64,000 nt of DNA from Nonomuraea aurantiaca (GTDB lineage Bacteria; Actinomycetota; Actinomycetes; Streptosporangiales; Streptosporangiaceae), in NCBI RefSeq assembly GCF_020215705.1, contig NZ_JAIWNB010000031.1, positions 54,634 to 118,633 on the forward strand, in the 5' to 3' direction. Below are positions 41,496 through 50,208 of this stretch, in pieces. The translations under genes and the position numbers were made by a program. The notes below the pieces were generated by a model that searched no databases, was not told the DNA's origin, and saw only the letters and a list, made by a program, of their open reading frames with translations. How positions within the stretch are numbered: position 1 is the stretch's first letter; every line of letters starts with the position of its first letter.

Positions 41496-43346
41496 CTAGA
41501 TCGCGGACGGATAGGGCAGCTTGAACCCCGCCGCCGACAGGTCATGGAAGTCGGCGCACTCCCGAGCGTGCAAGGCGAGCAGGCTGGGCAGGCGGTAGCG
41601 GAACAGGCCGTCCGGCCGCCGCCCCCACGTCTCGAGCAGCGCGGCGTCCACGAGCTGCTCCATGAGGTTCTCCGCGCTCGACAGGTCGATGTTCATGAGC
41701 GCCGCGCCACTCCAGACGTCCAGCTCCGGGGTGTCCCAGAGCGAGAGCCGGCGATACAGGGCGGCGGCATCCGGCTCCAGGCCGCTGTAGCCGCGGTCGA
41801 AGCTGTCGCGGATCCCGGGCGGCCCGCCGTGGCTCAGCTCGTCGAGCCGGTGCAGCGGGTCGCGCAGCCTGGCCAGCAGATGGGAGACGCTCCAGTGCGC
41901 CTTCGCGGTGAGCCGCGCCGCGGCCGCGGACACGGCCAGGGGCAGGTTGTCGCAGTACCTGACCACTTTCCTGGCGGCCGCGGGCTCCCACCGTACGCGC
42001 TGGTCGGCGACGAGGGTGTCGAGGAGTTCGACGGCCGAGCGGGTGTCCAGCGCGTCCAGCCGCAGGCGTACCTGGGCGTGGCCTGAGTGGTTGTGCGAGC
42101 TGGTCGCGAGCACGGCGCAGGTCCCGGACGTGGGGATCAGTCTCCGAACGCGGCGCAGGTCCCGCGCTCCCCTGAGCACGACCAGCACCCGCCGTCCGGC
42201 GACCGACCACTGGAACAGCTCGGCCCGCCCCCGCGGGTCCGCTGGGATCTCGTTCTCCGGGGTCTTCAGGGCGCGCAGGAAACGGGCGAGCATGGCCGAG
42301 ACGGACTCCTCGTCGTCCCCCATCTTGGTGAGGTCCGCGAAAAGCCGTCCGTCGGGGAACGACAGCGCCACTCGGTGGGCCCAGCGGACCGCCAAGGCAC
42401 TCTTGCCCGTCCCCGATCCCCCCGTGATGAGCCCGACGGCGGCCGACCTTAGGCCAGGGCCACCCTCCAGCAGGGCGTCCAGGCTCGCGAGCTCCTCCTT
42501 CCGGGAGACGAAGGACGGCACATCCGCGGGCAGCCGCGCCTCGCCGGAGCCGGCGGGCAGAGCGACCGACACCGTAGAGGTCGGCATGAGCGAGGGATCC
42601 TCGCGCAGCATGGCGGCGTGCAGGTCGTGGAGCTCCTTGCCCGGTTCCAGCCCCAGCTCGTCGATGGAGCTCTGGCGAGCCTGGCGGAACAGTCCCAGGG
42701 CCTCGGAGCGGCGACCGAGCCGGTAGTTGGCGAGCATCAGGATCGCTCGGGCGTGCTCGCGTAGCGGCTGCTCCTGGACGAGTCCGGACAGCTCGGACAC
42801 GATCTCGCTGTACCTCTCCAGCTCCAGCTGGAGCTCGGCGTACTGCTCGTACGCGTTGAACCACTGCTGCTCCAGCAAGCTCGCCTCCTCCTGCAGCCGG
42901 GAGCTGGAGGTGTCAGCGAACGGCGTCCCCCGCCACAGGCCGAGCGCTTCCCTGAGCAGAGAGGCAGCCTCAGCCGTCCTCTGGTCCTGGGCGAGATGCC
43001 GAGCGGACTCCACCCGGGCCGCGAACTCGACCGCGTCGATGCGGTGGCTGCCGGACACGAGCATGTAGCCGGGAGTCGCGGTCACGATCACGTTCTCGTG
43101 GCAGCCCGCCTCCTGGAAAATCTTGCGGAGGCCGGCGACACAGATGGCGACCTGGTTGCGGCACGTGGTCGGCGGCGTACCACTCCACACGGCTTCGACG
43201 AGCCGGTCGACCGAGACGACCCGGTCGGGAGTGAGCAGCAGCACGGCCAGGACAGTCCGCTGGCGGAGCCCGGTTATGGCGAAGCGGGCGTGGTTCGCGA
43301 TGACCTCAAGGGGGCCGAGTATGTGAAACCCGAGTGACCAGGACAC
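41496..43346 (-). CDS. SARP-family regulator with NTPase domain, 616 aa (AfsR-like, short)
   Basis: A winged helix (GFHILGPLEVIANHARFAI at the start, LRQRTVLAVLLL) is followed by BTAD (YEQYAELQLELERYSE; ANYRLGRRSEALGLF; ELGLEPG), then an NTPase with Walker A GGSGTGKSALAVRWA near 305. It ends after the arm region, so it lacks the TPR part of the 946-951-aa SARPs. A TCTGGCA-N4-CCTGGCA repeat at 43691-43708 lies about 345 bp upstream of its start. It may autoregulate or control the serine hydrolase. Confidence 0.9.
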   Translation of the reverse strand: MSWSLGFHILGPLEVIANHARFAITGLRQRTVLAVLLLTPDRVVSVDRLVEAVWSGTPPTTCRNQVAICVAGLRKIFQEAGCHENVIVTATPGYMLVSGSHRIDAVEFAARVESARHLAQDQRTAEAASLLREALGLWRGTPFADTSSSRLQEEASLLEQQWFNAYEQYAELQLELERYSEIVSELSGLVQEQPLREHARAILMLANYRLGRRSEALGLFRQARQSSIDELGLEPGKELHDLHAAMLREDPSLMPTSTVSVALPAGSGEARLPADVPSFVSRKEELASLDALLEGGPGLRSAAVGLITGGSGTGKSALAVRWAHRVALSFPDGRLFADLTKMGDDEESVSAMLARFLRALKTPENEIPADPRGRAELFQWSVAGRRVLVVLRGARDLRRVRRLIPTSGTCAVLATSSHNHSGHAQVRLRLDALDTRSAVELLDTLVADQRVRWEPAAARKVVRYCDNLPLAVSAAAARLTAKAHWSVSHLLARLRDPLHRLDELSHGGPPGIRDSFDRGYSGLEPDAAALYRRLSLWDTPELDVWSGAALMNIDLSSAENLMEQLVDAALLETWGRRPDGLFRYRLPSLLALHARECADFHDLSAAGFKLPYPSAI

Positions 43347-43690
43347 GACTTACCGGCCTCCGTCGTCGTGGGCCGAGGCGGCCTGACCGCTGCTCCGCGA
43401 GGGGGCCCGCCCTCCTTCCCCGCATCGCCACCATTCCGCCGCCGCGCGCGGTATTTCGGCCTTAAATTCCGTTTTCTCCTGTGACAAGCTTCGATCCCTT
43501 CTCGCGATGGCAGAGCTCCCCGAGCCTGTTGAGCAGAAGTGATGGCAGCGTGCGGGATGCGACGCGTCACCGACCGCGCCGTGAACGGCAGCACCCCGTA
43601 CACAGCGGCAGCGTCGGAGTCGTAGTTGTGACGAGGCCTGTGGCTGCGGCCGGCTTTGATGCGATCACGCGCGGCAGCGTGACAGCCCTT

Positions 43691-43708
43691 TCTGGCAATT
43701 CCCTGGCA
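43691..43708 (-). promoter_or_regulatory. second SARP-box-like heptamer direct repeat
   Basis: TCTGGCA (43691-43697), 4-bp spacer, CCTGGCA (43702-43708): the same motif and 11-bp period as at 37827-37844. The second heptamer also forms the left arm of a hairpin, so the site may serve two roles. Confidence 0.5.
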
Positions 43709-43722
43709 ATGAGCCAGGGAAT
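43698..43722. terminator. hairpin downstream of the NarL-type two-component pair
   Basis: ATTCCCTGGC and GCCAGGGAAT form a perfect 10-bp stem with loop AATGA. It lies about 107 bp past the stop of the response regulator at 43829 and is the best terminator candidate for that operon. Confidence 0.6.
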
Positions 43723-43828
43723 GAGAACTCTCCAGCCTCACGGGCGCGTACTGGTGGAAGATCCCTGAGCTGTGCCGTCGTCTGGGCGGAGATCGACGCG
43801 ACATGGTTGGGCGCAGCGGCTCCGTGCC

Positions 43829-44527
43829 TTACATCGCCGGGCTGACCAGTCCTGTCTGGTAAGCGATGACGACCAGTTGCGCACGGTCGCGCGCGCCCAG
43901 TTTCGCCATCGCGTGGCTGACATGGGTACGCGCGGTGGCCGGGCTCAGAAACAACTCGGCACCGATCTCGTTGTTGCTCAGGCCCTGTCCCACCAGGGCC
44001 AGCACTTCGCGCTCGCGCTCGGTCAGCACCGCGAGCCGATCCTCCGCAGCCTGCACAGCTGTTCGTCGCGCGGTGAACTGGCCGATGAGGCGTCGGGTGA
44101 TCCGCGGCGCGAGCAACGCGTCTCCGGCCGCGATCACCCGGATGGCATGCAGGAGCTCGGCCGGTCCGGCGTCTTTGAGCAGGAAGCCGCTGGCGCCGGC
44201 CTGCAGGGCGTCGAAGACGTACTCGTCGGTGTCGTAGGTGGTGAGGATGAGGACGCGGACCTGCTCCAACCCGTGTATCCGGGTGATCTGGGCGGTGGCT
44301 TGAATCCCGTCCAGCTTCGGCATGCGGATGTCCATGAGGACGACGTCGGGGCGGGTGGCGCGGGCCCGTTCGACGGCTTCGGCGCCGTTGGTGGCCTCTC
44401 CCACCACCGTGATGTCGTCCTCGAGGTCGAGCAGGACCTTGAACCCGGATCGTACGAGACCCTCGTCATCGGCCAGCAGCACCCTGACCGGAGTGTTGGT
44501 CGACGCTGAGGCGGCCGCCGCGTTCAT
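43829..44527 (-). CDS. NarL/LuxR-family response regulator
   Basis: The 232-aa protein has a receiver (LLADDEGLVRSGFK; VVLMDIRMPKLDG with the phospho-Asp; LLKDAGPAELLHAI) and a LuxR HTH (LTEREREVLALVGQGLSNNEIG, ATARTHVSHAMAKLGARDRAQLV). Its start overlaps the kinase stop by 4 bases, so the pair is translationally coupled. Confidence 0.94.
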   Translation of the reverse strand: MNAAAASASTNTPVRVLLADDEGLVRSGFKVLLDLEDDITVVGEATNGAEAVERARATRPDVVLMDIRMPKLDGIQATAQITRIHGLEQVRVLILTTYDTDEYVFDALQAGASGFLLKDAGPAELLHAIRVIAAGDALLAPRITRRLIGQFTARRTAVQAAEDRLAVLTEREREVLALVGQGLSNNEIGAELFLSPATARTHVSHAMAKLGARDRAQLVVIAYQTGLVSPAM

Positions 44528-45777
44528 AGGCGCGACCCGGACGGCGCGAGGGGCAGCCGTGCCCTGACTTCGAACCCGCCGCCCGGAAGCGGCCCGGCGT
44601 CGAGTTCTCCGCCCAGCAGCCGGCAGCGCTCGCGCATGCCGACGATCCCGCGGCCGGGCTCGGCCGAGCCGCCCGTGCCGCTCGGATGCCGGGCCGGTAG
44701 GTGCGGGTCCGCGGAGTCACGACCTGGGGCGGCGCGGTGGCCCTCGTCGGTCACGCGGATCTCCAAGGTCTCGATACCGGGGTTCAGCACTACCGTCACG
44801 CGAGTCGGACCGACGTGGCGGACCACGTTGGTGATCGATTCCTGAATGATTCGGTAGGCGGCGCTTCCCACCGCGCTGGGCAATGGTGCCATGGGCGAGG
44901 TCTCTTCGAACTTGATATCGAGTCCCGCCTCACGTGCCTTGGCGGCCAGTTCGCCGATCTGCCCCAGCCCGGGGTACGGCACCCGCCCGTCGTCGTCACC
45001 GTCGTCATCACGCAGTACCCCGAGGATGGCCCGCATCTCCTGCAGCGCCCGAGAACTGGTCTGCTCGATGGCTCGCAGCGCCTCGCGCGCCACTTCCGGC
45101 CTCTTGTCGAGCACGTGCGCGGTGACGCCGGACTGGACGTTGATGATCGCTATGGCGTGCGCGACGGTGTCGTGGACCTCGCGCGCGATCCGGAGCCGTT
45201 CGGCGTCCACACGCGCCCGCGCTTCCTCCTCACGAGTCCGTTCGGCCAGCTCAGCGCGCTGCTGAGCTTCGGCCGCGATGACCTGCCGGGACCGGACGGA
45301 CTCGCCGAGGGCCGCGCTCATGACCGACGCGCCGATCCGGAAGTACACCCAGCCGACGGCGGCGCGTGGCTCGATGTCGGCCGCGGCGACCAGCCAGCCG
45401 ATGGCCAGCACCGAGGTGCCCACGCCGGCGATCACCAGCGACCGGCGACCGTCACCGTAGGCGGCGACGGTGTACAGGGCGACGAAGAGCCCGAGCCAAC
45501 CGGGCCCGTCCGGGAAGTCGAGGCCGTAGTACACCAGGCTGGCGAGCGCGGCGGTGACGAACACCGGCACCGGCCACCGGCGGCGGACGGCGACGACCAC
45601 ACCACTGGCGACCAGCAGGACATATCCCAGGTTTCCGAAGTCGGTGAGGGGACGCTGTACCACCTCGCCGGCGTTGCGGACTATCGTGCCCTGAACCTGC
45701 ATCACGGTGATGAAGAGCGCGAGTAACACGTCCTGCGCCCACGGCGGCAGGCGCAACGTCACCACGCGGTGTCCCAT
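44524..45777 (-). CDS. NarL-type sensor histidine kinase (HisKA_3)
   Basis: The 417-aa kinase has about five N-terminal membrane helices and a dimerisation/phosphoacceptor helix with LRIAREVHDTVAHAIAIINVQSG (HisKA_3). An HATPase follows with AYRIIQESITNVVRHV and GRGIVGMRERCRLLGGEL. It phosphorylates the overlapping response regulator. The sensor signal is unknown. Confidence 0.92.
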   Translation of the reverse strand: MGHRVVTLRLPPWAQDVLLALFITVMQVQGTIVRNAGEVVQRPLTDFGNLGYVLLVASGVVVAVRRRWPVPVFVTAALASLVYYGLDFPDGPGWLGLFVALYTVAAYGDGRRSLVIAGVGTSVLAIGWLVAAADIEPRAAVGWVYFRIGASVMSAALGESVRSRQVIAAEAQQRAELAERTREEEARARVDAERLRIAREVHDTVAHAIAIINVQSGVTAHVLDKRPEVAREALRAIEQTSSRALQEMRAILGVLRDDDGDDDGRVPYPGLGQIGELAAKAREAGLDIKFEETSPMAPLPSAVGSAAYRIIQESITNVVRHVGPTRVTVVLNPGIETLEIRVTDEGHRAAPGRDSADPHLPARHPSGTGGSAEPGRGIVGMRERCRLLGGELDAGPLPGGGFEVRARLPLAPSGSRL

Positions 45778-45910
45778 GCCGCGATCCTACGGTTCCCGCC
45801 TGCGAGAACACTCCGCCCAGACGCGCGACCGCCTACGGCGACGGGCGTACCGAGGCACGAGTCGTCTACGCAGAACTGCGTAGAGGCTGCCATCCGCCGG
45901 CGGAGGCCGC

Positions 45911-46448
45911 GCCTGCCTCGACGGCGCGACGATCGAGTCCGTGACACCCCTCCCAGGCGCTCGTCACCAGCACGTCGACCGGCAAAGGCCGAGGCACCGC
46001 GCTGCGCACGCTGCGAGCGCCCGTCATCCGACCGAAAGGAACCTCAATGTCCGTCCTGCTGGTGCTTGCCGCACAGGCGACCTCGCCAGTGTGTACGACG
46101 CAGGCAGAATGCGCGGCCCAGGGTGTGGATACTTTCATCGGAACCCCTGCGCGAATCTGGGCCAGTGTGGCCGCACTGGTGGCGCTGGGCGGCGTGGTCA
46201 TCGGCTGGCTGGCGCTGCGCTCCGTCCGTCCTACCGGCAACGGCGGGAGGAGGGGAGCCATCGTGGCCCTGGTGGTGGGGCTGACCGGCGGGCTCAACGG
46301 CGCGGTGAAGCTGGCTGTCGCCGACGGCGGTCTCGGCACCGGCAACGGAGTGTTCGGGGCGGCCGTGGCCCTGGTGCTGGGGCTGGCCGGTGCGGTCCTC
46401 GGCAGGCTGGCGCTGACCCGCTCCCGCCAACCCGAGCTGAGCGACTGA
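45911..46448 (+). repeat. duplicated unit, copy A (promoter region plus DUF6223 gene)
   Basis: From about 45911 to 46448 the sequence is similar to 47371-47908, including the non-coding upstream part. Both carry CATCCGACCGAAAGGAACCTC directly before their start codon. The equal length (538 bp) and shared leader indicate a segmental duplication now separated by a sulfotransferase gene. Confidence 0.8.
46047..46448 (+). CDS. DUF6223-type small membrane protein, copy A
   Basis: The 133-aa protein has an N-terminal signal/anchor-like segment and three hydrophobic helices: VAALVALGGVVIGWLAL, GAIVALVVGLTGGLNGAV and AVALVLGLAGAVLGRLAL. GRRGAIVALxVGL and DGGxGTGxG are shared with its paralogue at 47507. 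GAAAGGAAC is at good distance from the ATG. The family has no known function; it occurs in actinomycetes. Confidence 0.75.
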   Translation: MSVLLVLAAQATSPVCTTQAECAAQGVDTFIGTPARIWASVAALVALGGVVIGWLALRSVRPTGNGGRRGAIVALVVGLTGGLNGAVKLAVADGGLGTGNGVFGAAVALVLGLAGAVLGRLALTRSRQPELSD

Positions 46449-46616
46449 CCCCAGCGATTACAAGCCCGCGATCGAGACGCTCGATCCGCTTCTGTTCGCC
46501 TGTACGTACGTACGGGATGACCCCCACCCTGCCCTACCAATCCGGCACCTACGCCATGGCCGCGGTCAACGTCTGCCGAAAGGTGAACGCCGCAGCTGCT
46601 ACAGCAGGAGGCTGAC

Positions 46617-47324
46617 GTGTTACACGTGATCGGCGCGGGATTCCCGCGTACCGGAACCAGATCGATGAAGGCGGCGCTGGAAAGGCTCGGATTCGGTCCC
46701 TGCTACCACATGGCCGAAATCGGGGGCAATCCCGGCCACGTCGACCGCTGGCTGCCCGCCGCCTCCGGTCTGCCGCTGGACTGGGACAGCGTGCTCAACG
46801 GCTACCGATCCACCCAGGACTGGCCGGCCAGCTTCTTCTGGCGCGAGCAGGCGGAGGTCTACCCGGATGCCAAGGTCATCCTGACCGTCCGCGATCCGCA
46901 TCGCTGGTACCTCAGCATGCAGACTCTGATCGCCACCCGCCGGGACGTGCCGCCGGATCTGCCCGAAGCGGGGGCCGCGATACTCAGGACGATGGAGAGG
47001 CTCCGCCCGGTTCTCGATCTCATCGGAGAGTCCACCTTCGGCGACACCTGGGACTTGCAGCGGGGCATGCCCGATGAGGAGATCGCGGTAGCGGCGTTCC
47101 ACCGTCACCTGGCCGTTGTCCAGGAGAGCCTGCCCGCGGATCGCCTCCTGGTGTTCGACGTCCGCGAGGGCTGGGAGCCGCTGTGCCGGTTCCTGGGCGT
47201 CGACGCTCCCGCCGGCGAGCCGTTCCCGCACCTCAACGAGTCCGAAACCATGCAGCGCGCGCTGCGACAACTGCTGACCGATGGCAGCATCGACTCGGCC
47301 TTCATTTCCGGCACGCACGACTGA
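46617..47324 (+). CDS. sulfotransferase-family protein
   Basis: The 235-aa protein from the GTG at 46617 (AGGAGG seven bases upstream) begins HVIGAGFPRTGTRSMKAALE, the PAPS 5'-phosphosulfate loop, with LGFGPCYHM following. Later come KVILTVRDPHRWYLSM, with the 3'-phosphate-binding Arg/Ser positions, and LLVFDVREGWEPLCRFLG. It probably transfers a sulfuryl group, although members of this Sulfotransfer_4 branch have unknown substrates. It sits between the two duplicated DUF6223 units. Confidence 0.9.
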   Translation: MLHVIGAGFPRTGTRSMKAALERLGFGPCYHMAEIGGNPGHVDRWLPAASGLPLDWDSVLNGYRSTQDWPASFFWREQAEVYPDAKVILTVRDPHRWYLSMQTLIATRRDVPPDLPEAGAAILRTMERLRPVLDLIGESTFGDTWDLQRGMPDEEIAVAAFHRHLAVVQESLPADRLLVFDVREGWEPLCRFLGVDAPAGEPFPHLNESETMQRALRQLLTDGSIDSAFISGTHD

Positions 47325-47370
47325 ACGGGCATCACCGCGCCTTGCCGCTTGACCGTCCTGCTGCCATCCG

Positions 47371-47908
47371 CGCTGTCGCATCGACGGCGCTGATCGATTC
47401 CGTCGCCCCCAGGCGCTCCCGCTCGTCACCGGCCCCTCGACCGGCATAGGCGATCCACCGCGCTGGACACGCTGCCGACGCCCATCATCCGACCGAAAGG
47501 AACCTCATGTCCGTCCCTCACCTGCAAGCCGTCCTACTGGGAATTTTGGGGCACGCCACACCGTCAGCCGCGCATGTTCTGGTCCAGCCCGTCGGTGCTT
47601 ACACCCTGACCACCGGGCGTCTTTGGTCCGTGGTGGGCGCGTTGCTGGGGCTGGCCGGCATCGTCATCGGCGGGCTGGCTCTGGCCCGCTCCGTCCGTCG
47701 TGTCGGCAATGGCAGGAGGAGGGGAGCCATCGTGGCCTTGGCTGTGGGGCTGGCCGGCGTGGTCATCGGCGGGCTGGTCGTGGGCGCCGCCGACGGTGGT
47801 CCCGGCACCGGCTACGGAATAGTCGGGGGCTACGTGGACCTGGTGGTCGGGCCGATCGCCATGGTCCTCGGTGGGCTGGCTCTGGCCCGCTCCCGCCGCA
47901 CCACCTGA
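47371..47908 (+). repeat. duplicated unit, copy B (promoter region plus DUF6223 gene)
   Basis: This is the second copy of the unit at 45911-46448. The upstream ~135 bp, the ribosome-binding leader and the coding region are all related. Confidence 0.8.
47507..47908 (+). CDS. DUF6223-type small membrane protein, copy B
   Basis: This 133-aa paralogue of the protein at 46047 has helices LWSVVGALLGLAGIVIGGLALA, GAIVALAVGLAGVVIGGLVV and VDLVVGPIAMVLGGLALARS. It keeps the same GNGRRRGAIVAL and DGGPGTGYG motifs. The N-terminal 35 residues diverge most between the copies. Confidence 0.75.
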   Translation: MSVPHLQAVLLGILGHATPSAAHVLVQPVGAYTLTTGRLWSVVGALLGLAGIVIGGLALARSVRRVGNGRRRGAIVALAVGLAGVVIGGLVVGAADGGPGTGYGIVGGYVDLVVGPIAMVLGGLALARSRRTT

Positions 47909-48010
47909 CCCGGCGCCTATGTCGTTTTCCAACGGCACCGCATCAACCCGGCTGCCAGGCCTGCACTGATCGGTGCCCGACCCCGTGCCAGCCGACAGGT
48001 CAGCCCTTGG

Positions 48011-48460
48011 ATGCCGGCGACGCGACGGTCTCAGTACAGTGTGGGAGTGGCAGGTGAGCAGCTGAGCGCTCGGGTGGACAGCTGGATCTGGTCGGTGCGG
48101 CTGACCAGAACTCGTTCGATCGCGTCGGACGCCTGCCGGGGCGGACACGTCCGGGTCAACGGGGTGCGGGTCAAGCCCTCGCACGCCGTCCGGGTCGGTG
48201 ACGAGGTCCGACTCCGGCACGATGGGCACGAACGCATCGCGGTCGTCTCCCGAATCATCACCAAACGCGTCGGCGCCACCGTCGCCGCCGAGTGCTACGT
48301 CGACAAGAGCCCTCCGCCTCCGCCGCGCGAGGAGACCGTGACAGTGGCCGTACGGGCTCGTGGCGCAGGCCGTCCCACCAAACGCGAACGCCGCAGCATC
48401 GACAAGCTGCTCGGACGCCCGACGGCGGAGGGGCGGGGCGCCGGGCCCGACCCGGAGTGA
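48011..48460 (+). CDS. S4-domain RNA-binding protein (HslR-like heat-shock type)
   Basis: The protein contains VDSWIWSVRLTRTRSIASDAC and GGHVRVNGVRVKPSHAVRVGDEV, the S4 RNA-binding fold of the Hsp15/HslR family, then a Pro-rich linker and GAGRPTKRERRSIDKLLGR. In E. coli, Hsp15 binds stalled 50S subunits with attached nascent chains. The start is uncertain: a GTG at 48047 lies 7 bp after a TACAGT box, compatible with leaderless expression, and would remove the first 12 residues. Confidence 0.88.
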   Translation: MPATRRSQYSVGVAGEQLSARVDSWIWSVRLTRTRSIASDACRGGHVRVNGVRVKPSHAVRVGDEVRLRHDGHERIAVVSRIITKRVGATVAAECYVDKSPPPPPREETVTVAVRARGAGRPTKRERRSIDKLLGRPTAEGRGAGPDPE

Positions 48461-48483
48461 ACGGGCATGCCGCATCGAACAGG
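48447..48483. repeat. 37-bp dispersed repeat, copy 1
   Basis: The segment CCGACCCGGAGTGAACGGGC and following bases recur at 51466-51502 with about 35 of 37 identities. It spans the stop codon of the S4 gene here and a non-coding site at the other location. Confidence 0.75.
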
Positions 48484-48602
48484 CGGCCATTTTGCAAACA
48501 GGTCACCCCATGACAATCGACCAGCTACACGGCGTTACAGGCCCGAATCTCAAGATCTCTGAATGTAGTACCAGGCGACGATTGTTTCTATTGTCGCTGA
48601 AA

Positions 48603-48642
48603 CCGCCCTCTGTCCGCCGAGAGCTCGGCCGACAGAGGGCGG
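48603..48642. terminator. strong hairpin between convergent genes
   Basis: CCGCCCTCTGTC (48603-48614) pairs with GACAGAGGGCGG (48631-48642). The interior adds GCCGAG/CTCGGC pairing, giving about 18 bp with one mismatch. It lies between the ends of the S4 gene and the convergent DUF6355-type gene: a bidirectional terminator. Confidence 0.9.
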
Positions 48643-48670
48643 CGCAGCAGACACTACTGCTCATCCGAAA

Positions 48671-48994
48671 TTAGCAGAGTCTGCCTGTGTACCATGCTCC
48701 GAGGTAGTCGGGGTACCAGCCGAGATAATGATCCCCCGGGCCGACACACTTATCGTAGTCTTTGATTCCGCCTATATTCCACCGATCGACGCGGATGACG
48801 ACATTAGTCTCTCCGCAGTGGTTGTAATACAACTGGTCGAGGTTCCAGTGTTCGCCGCACGGAGTGTCTTGAGCGCTATTTGCCAACGACGCCTCGCCGG
48901 TTGTGGTCGCCTGGGCGCTCGCAGCTGCCGGCGTCAGTCCGATGGACGCCATTACCGCTGCACTCGCGAGCAATGTCCGAACATTTCGGTTCAT
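48671..48994 (-). CDS. secreted small cysteine protein, DUF6355-type
   Basis: The 107-aa product has a signal peptide (MNRNVRTLLASAAVMASIGL, AAASA cleavage) and a mature region with four cysteines: PCGEHW, NHCGET, DKCVGPG and C-terminal GRLC. The YYNHC, VRVDRW and KCVGPGDHYLG-like blocks match a small actinobacterial exported family annotated with natural-product biosynthesis (DUF6355). Its role is not established. It has lower GC than its neighbours, which may indicate recent transfer. Confidence 0.8.
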   Translation of the reverse strand: MNRNVRTLLASAAVMASIGLTPAAASAQATTTGEASLANSAQDTPCGEHWNLDQLYYNHCGETNVVIRVDRWNIGGIKDYDKCVGPGDHYLGWYPDYLGAWYTGRLC

Positions 48995-49272
48995 TCTACC
49001 TCCTTGGTCTGATCGACTTCCTGAACGCGGTTCGCTGATCGGTTCGGTTCAGGGATAAAGTTGTACCACTGTGGAAGCGCTGGCCACTGATGCACAGGTT
49101 CGAAAGTCCGTGATCATCGCGCAGAGGCCCGCCCATCTCAGGAATGAGAGTAGGTTTACCCATGGCATTCCGCTATCCAGATCGCGCTGCCGGAGTTGTG
49201 CTTTCCGGATAGAGGTGAATGTAGTACCTGGCCGTGCCGGGCATCTGTTCCGCGGTTCATCGAAAGGCCCTC

Positions 49273-49770
49273 ATGGCTCACCCGACCGACCTGTACGATC
49301 TGCTGGTCTCCTTCGGAGTCGACAGCGAGGAGTATTCGGGCTTCCACCTGTTGTGGGCGGAGGGAATGGGCGGCAACGAGTTGTGCCGTCGTCTGGGCGG
49401 CGACCCGGCAAGCGCGTTCCGGTGCGACATCAACAACCTGGCGCGACCCGAAGCTGAGCCGGGCCCCGGCATGTGGGCCGGTACAGCCAACCGCTGGGCA
49501 CAGGCCCTACTGTTCGACCTTTACCGCTCACCGCTGTCCTTCCGGGTCGGCTTGCGGATCGGCGAAGTCGGCCGGGGACCAGGTCAGCCGGCCGGAGCGG
49601 AGGTCGTCGATCAGGCCGGCCAGCCAGCGCTCCTCGGCGACGGCCACCGCATGCAGATATTCGAGTTCGAGCAGGCCGGCCCGGTGCAGACCCCCCTCGG
49701 CCTGACCGGTCAGCGCGGTCTGCAGTTCCGCCACCGACGCCGTGACGGCCGTACGCCGGCGCTCCAGTAG
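49273..49770 (+). pseudogene. hypothetical protein, probably 3'-truncated and running into the padR antisense
   Basis: From the ATG at 49273 the first ~85 residues look like a real protein (YDLLVSFGVDSEEYSGFHLLWAEGMGGNELCRRLGGDP), resembling actinobacterial proteins in which a GLDxxEVxxRLG-type segment recurs. After LLFDLYRSPLS at about 49527 the frame enters the reverse complement of padR and reads as antisense. The 3' end is probably lost. Confidence 0.5.
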
Positions 49771-50142
49771 GTCGGGGATCTCCTCGGGCGAAAGCAGCAG
49801 CAGGTGGGACAGCGCCGCCGGAAACTGCGGGAACTCCCGCTTCGGAACCGTGAGCAGGTCCACCAGCCATTCACGGGCAGCCTCACGGCCGGCGTCAGTG
49901 ACCTCATAGACGGTCCGCTCGGGGTAGGCGTGGTCCCGCTCGGTGTCCAGCACCGCCACCAGGCCGGCCTCCGCGAGCCGGTCGATCGTCCGGTAGAGGC
50001 TCGTCCGCTGCTCGACGTTGACGACCAGATCCTTCCCCCAGTCCTTGATCAGCCGCTGGATCCCGTACGGATGCAGGGGCTTGTAGTGCAGCAGCGCCAG
50101 GACGGTGAGAGCCAGCGGCGAACCTCGGAACGCAGTACCCAT
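49528..50142 (-). CDS. PadR-family transcriptional regulator with C-terminal Vir-like helices
   Basis: The 204-aa protein starts MGTAFRGSPLALTVLALLHYKPLHPYGIQRLI and contains RTSLYRTIDRLAEAGLV and YPERTVYEVTDAGREAAREWL, the PadR winged helix, followed by a helical dimerisation domain. It is divergent from an FAD monooxygenase, with twin CTACTAGTT repeats between. It probably represses both. Confidence 0.92.
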   Translation of the reverse strand: MGTAFRGSPLALTVLALLHYKPLHPYGIQRLIKDWGKDLVVNVEQRTSLYRTIDRLAEAGLVAVLDTERDHAYPERTVYEVTDAGREAAREWLVDLLTVPKREFPQFPAALSHLLLLSPEEIPDLLERRRTAVTASVAELQTALTGQAEGGLHRAGLLELEYLHAVAVAEERWLAGLIDDLRSGRLTWSPADFADPQADPEGQR

Positions 50143-50164
50143 GTCACCGACACTACTCCGAAAA

Positions 50165-50188
50165 CTACTAGTTGACGTGCTACTAGTT
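50165..50188. promoter_or_regulatory. PadR operator candidate: two CTACTAGTT repeats
   Basis: CTACTAGTT occurs at 50165-50173 and 50180-50188 (15-bp period), each containing the palindrome ACTAGT. It lies in the 66-bp divergent promoter space, 22 bp from the padR start and 20 bp from the monooxygenase start. Confidence 0.75.
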
Positions 50189-50208
50189 TCAATGCAACTA
50201 TCGCAATC

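Larger units (their letters stand above)
43347..43828. other. 482-bp intergenic region upstream of the 616-aa SARP
   Basis: No gene is seen. It contains the heptamer repeat at 43691-43708 and a perfect 10-bp hairpin at 43698-43722. The remainder shows no clear element. Confidence 0.5.
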
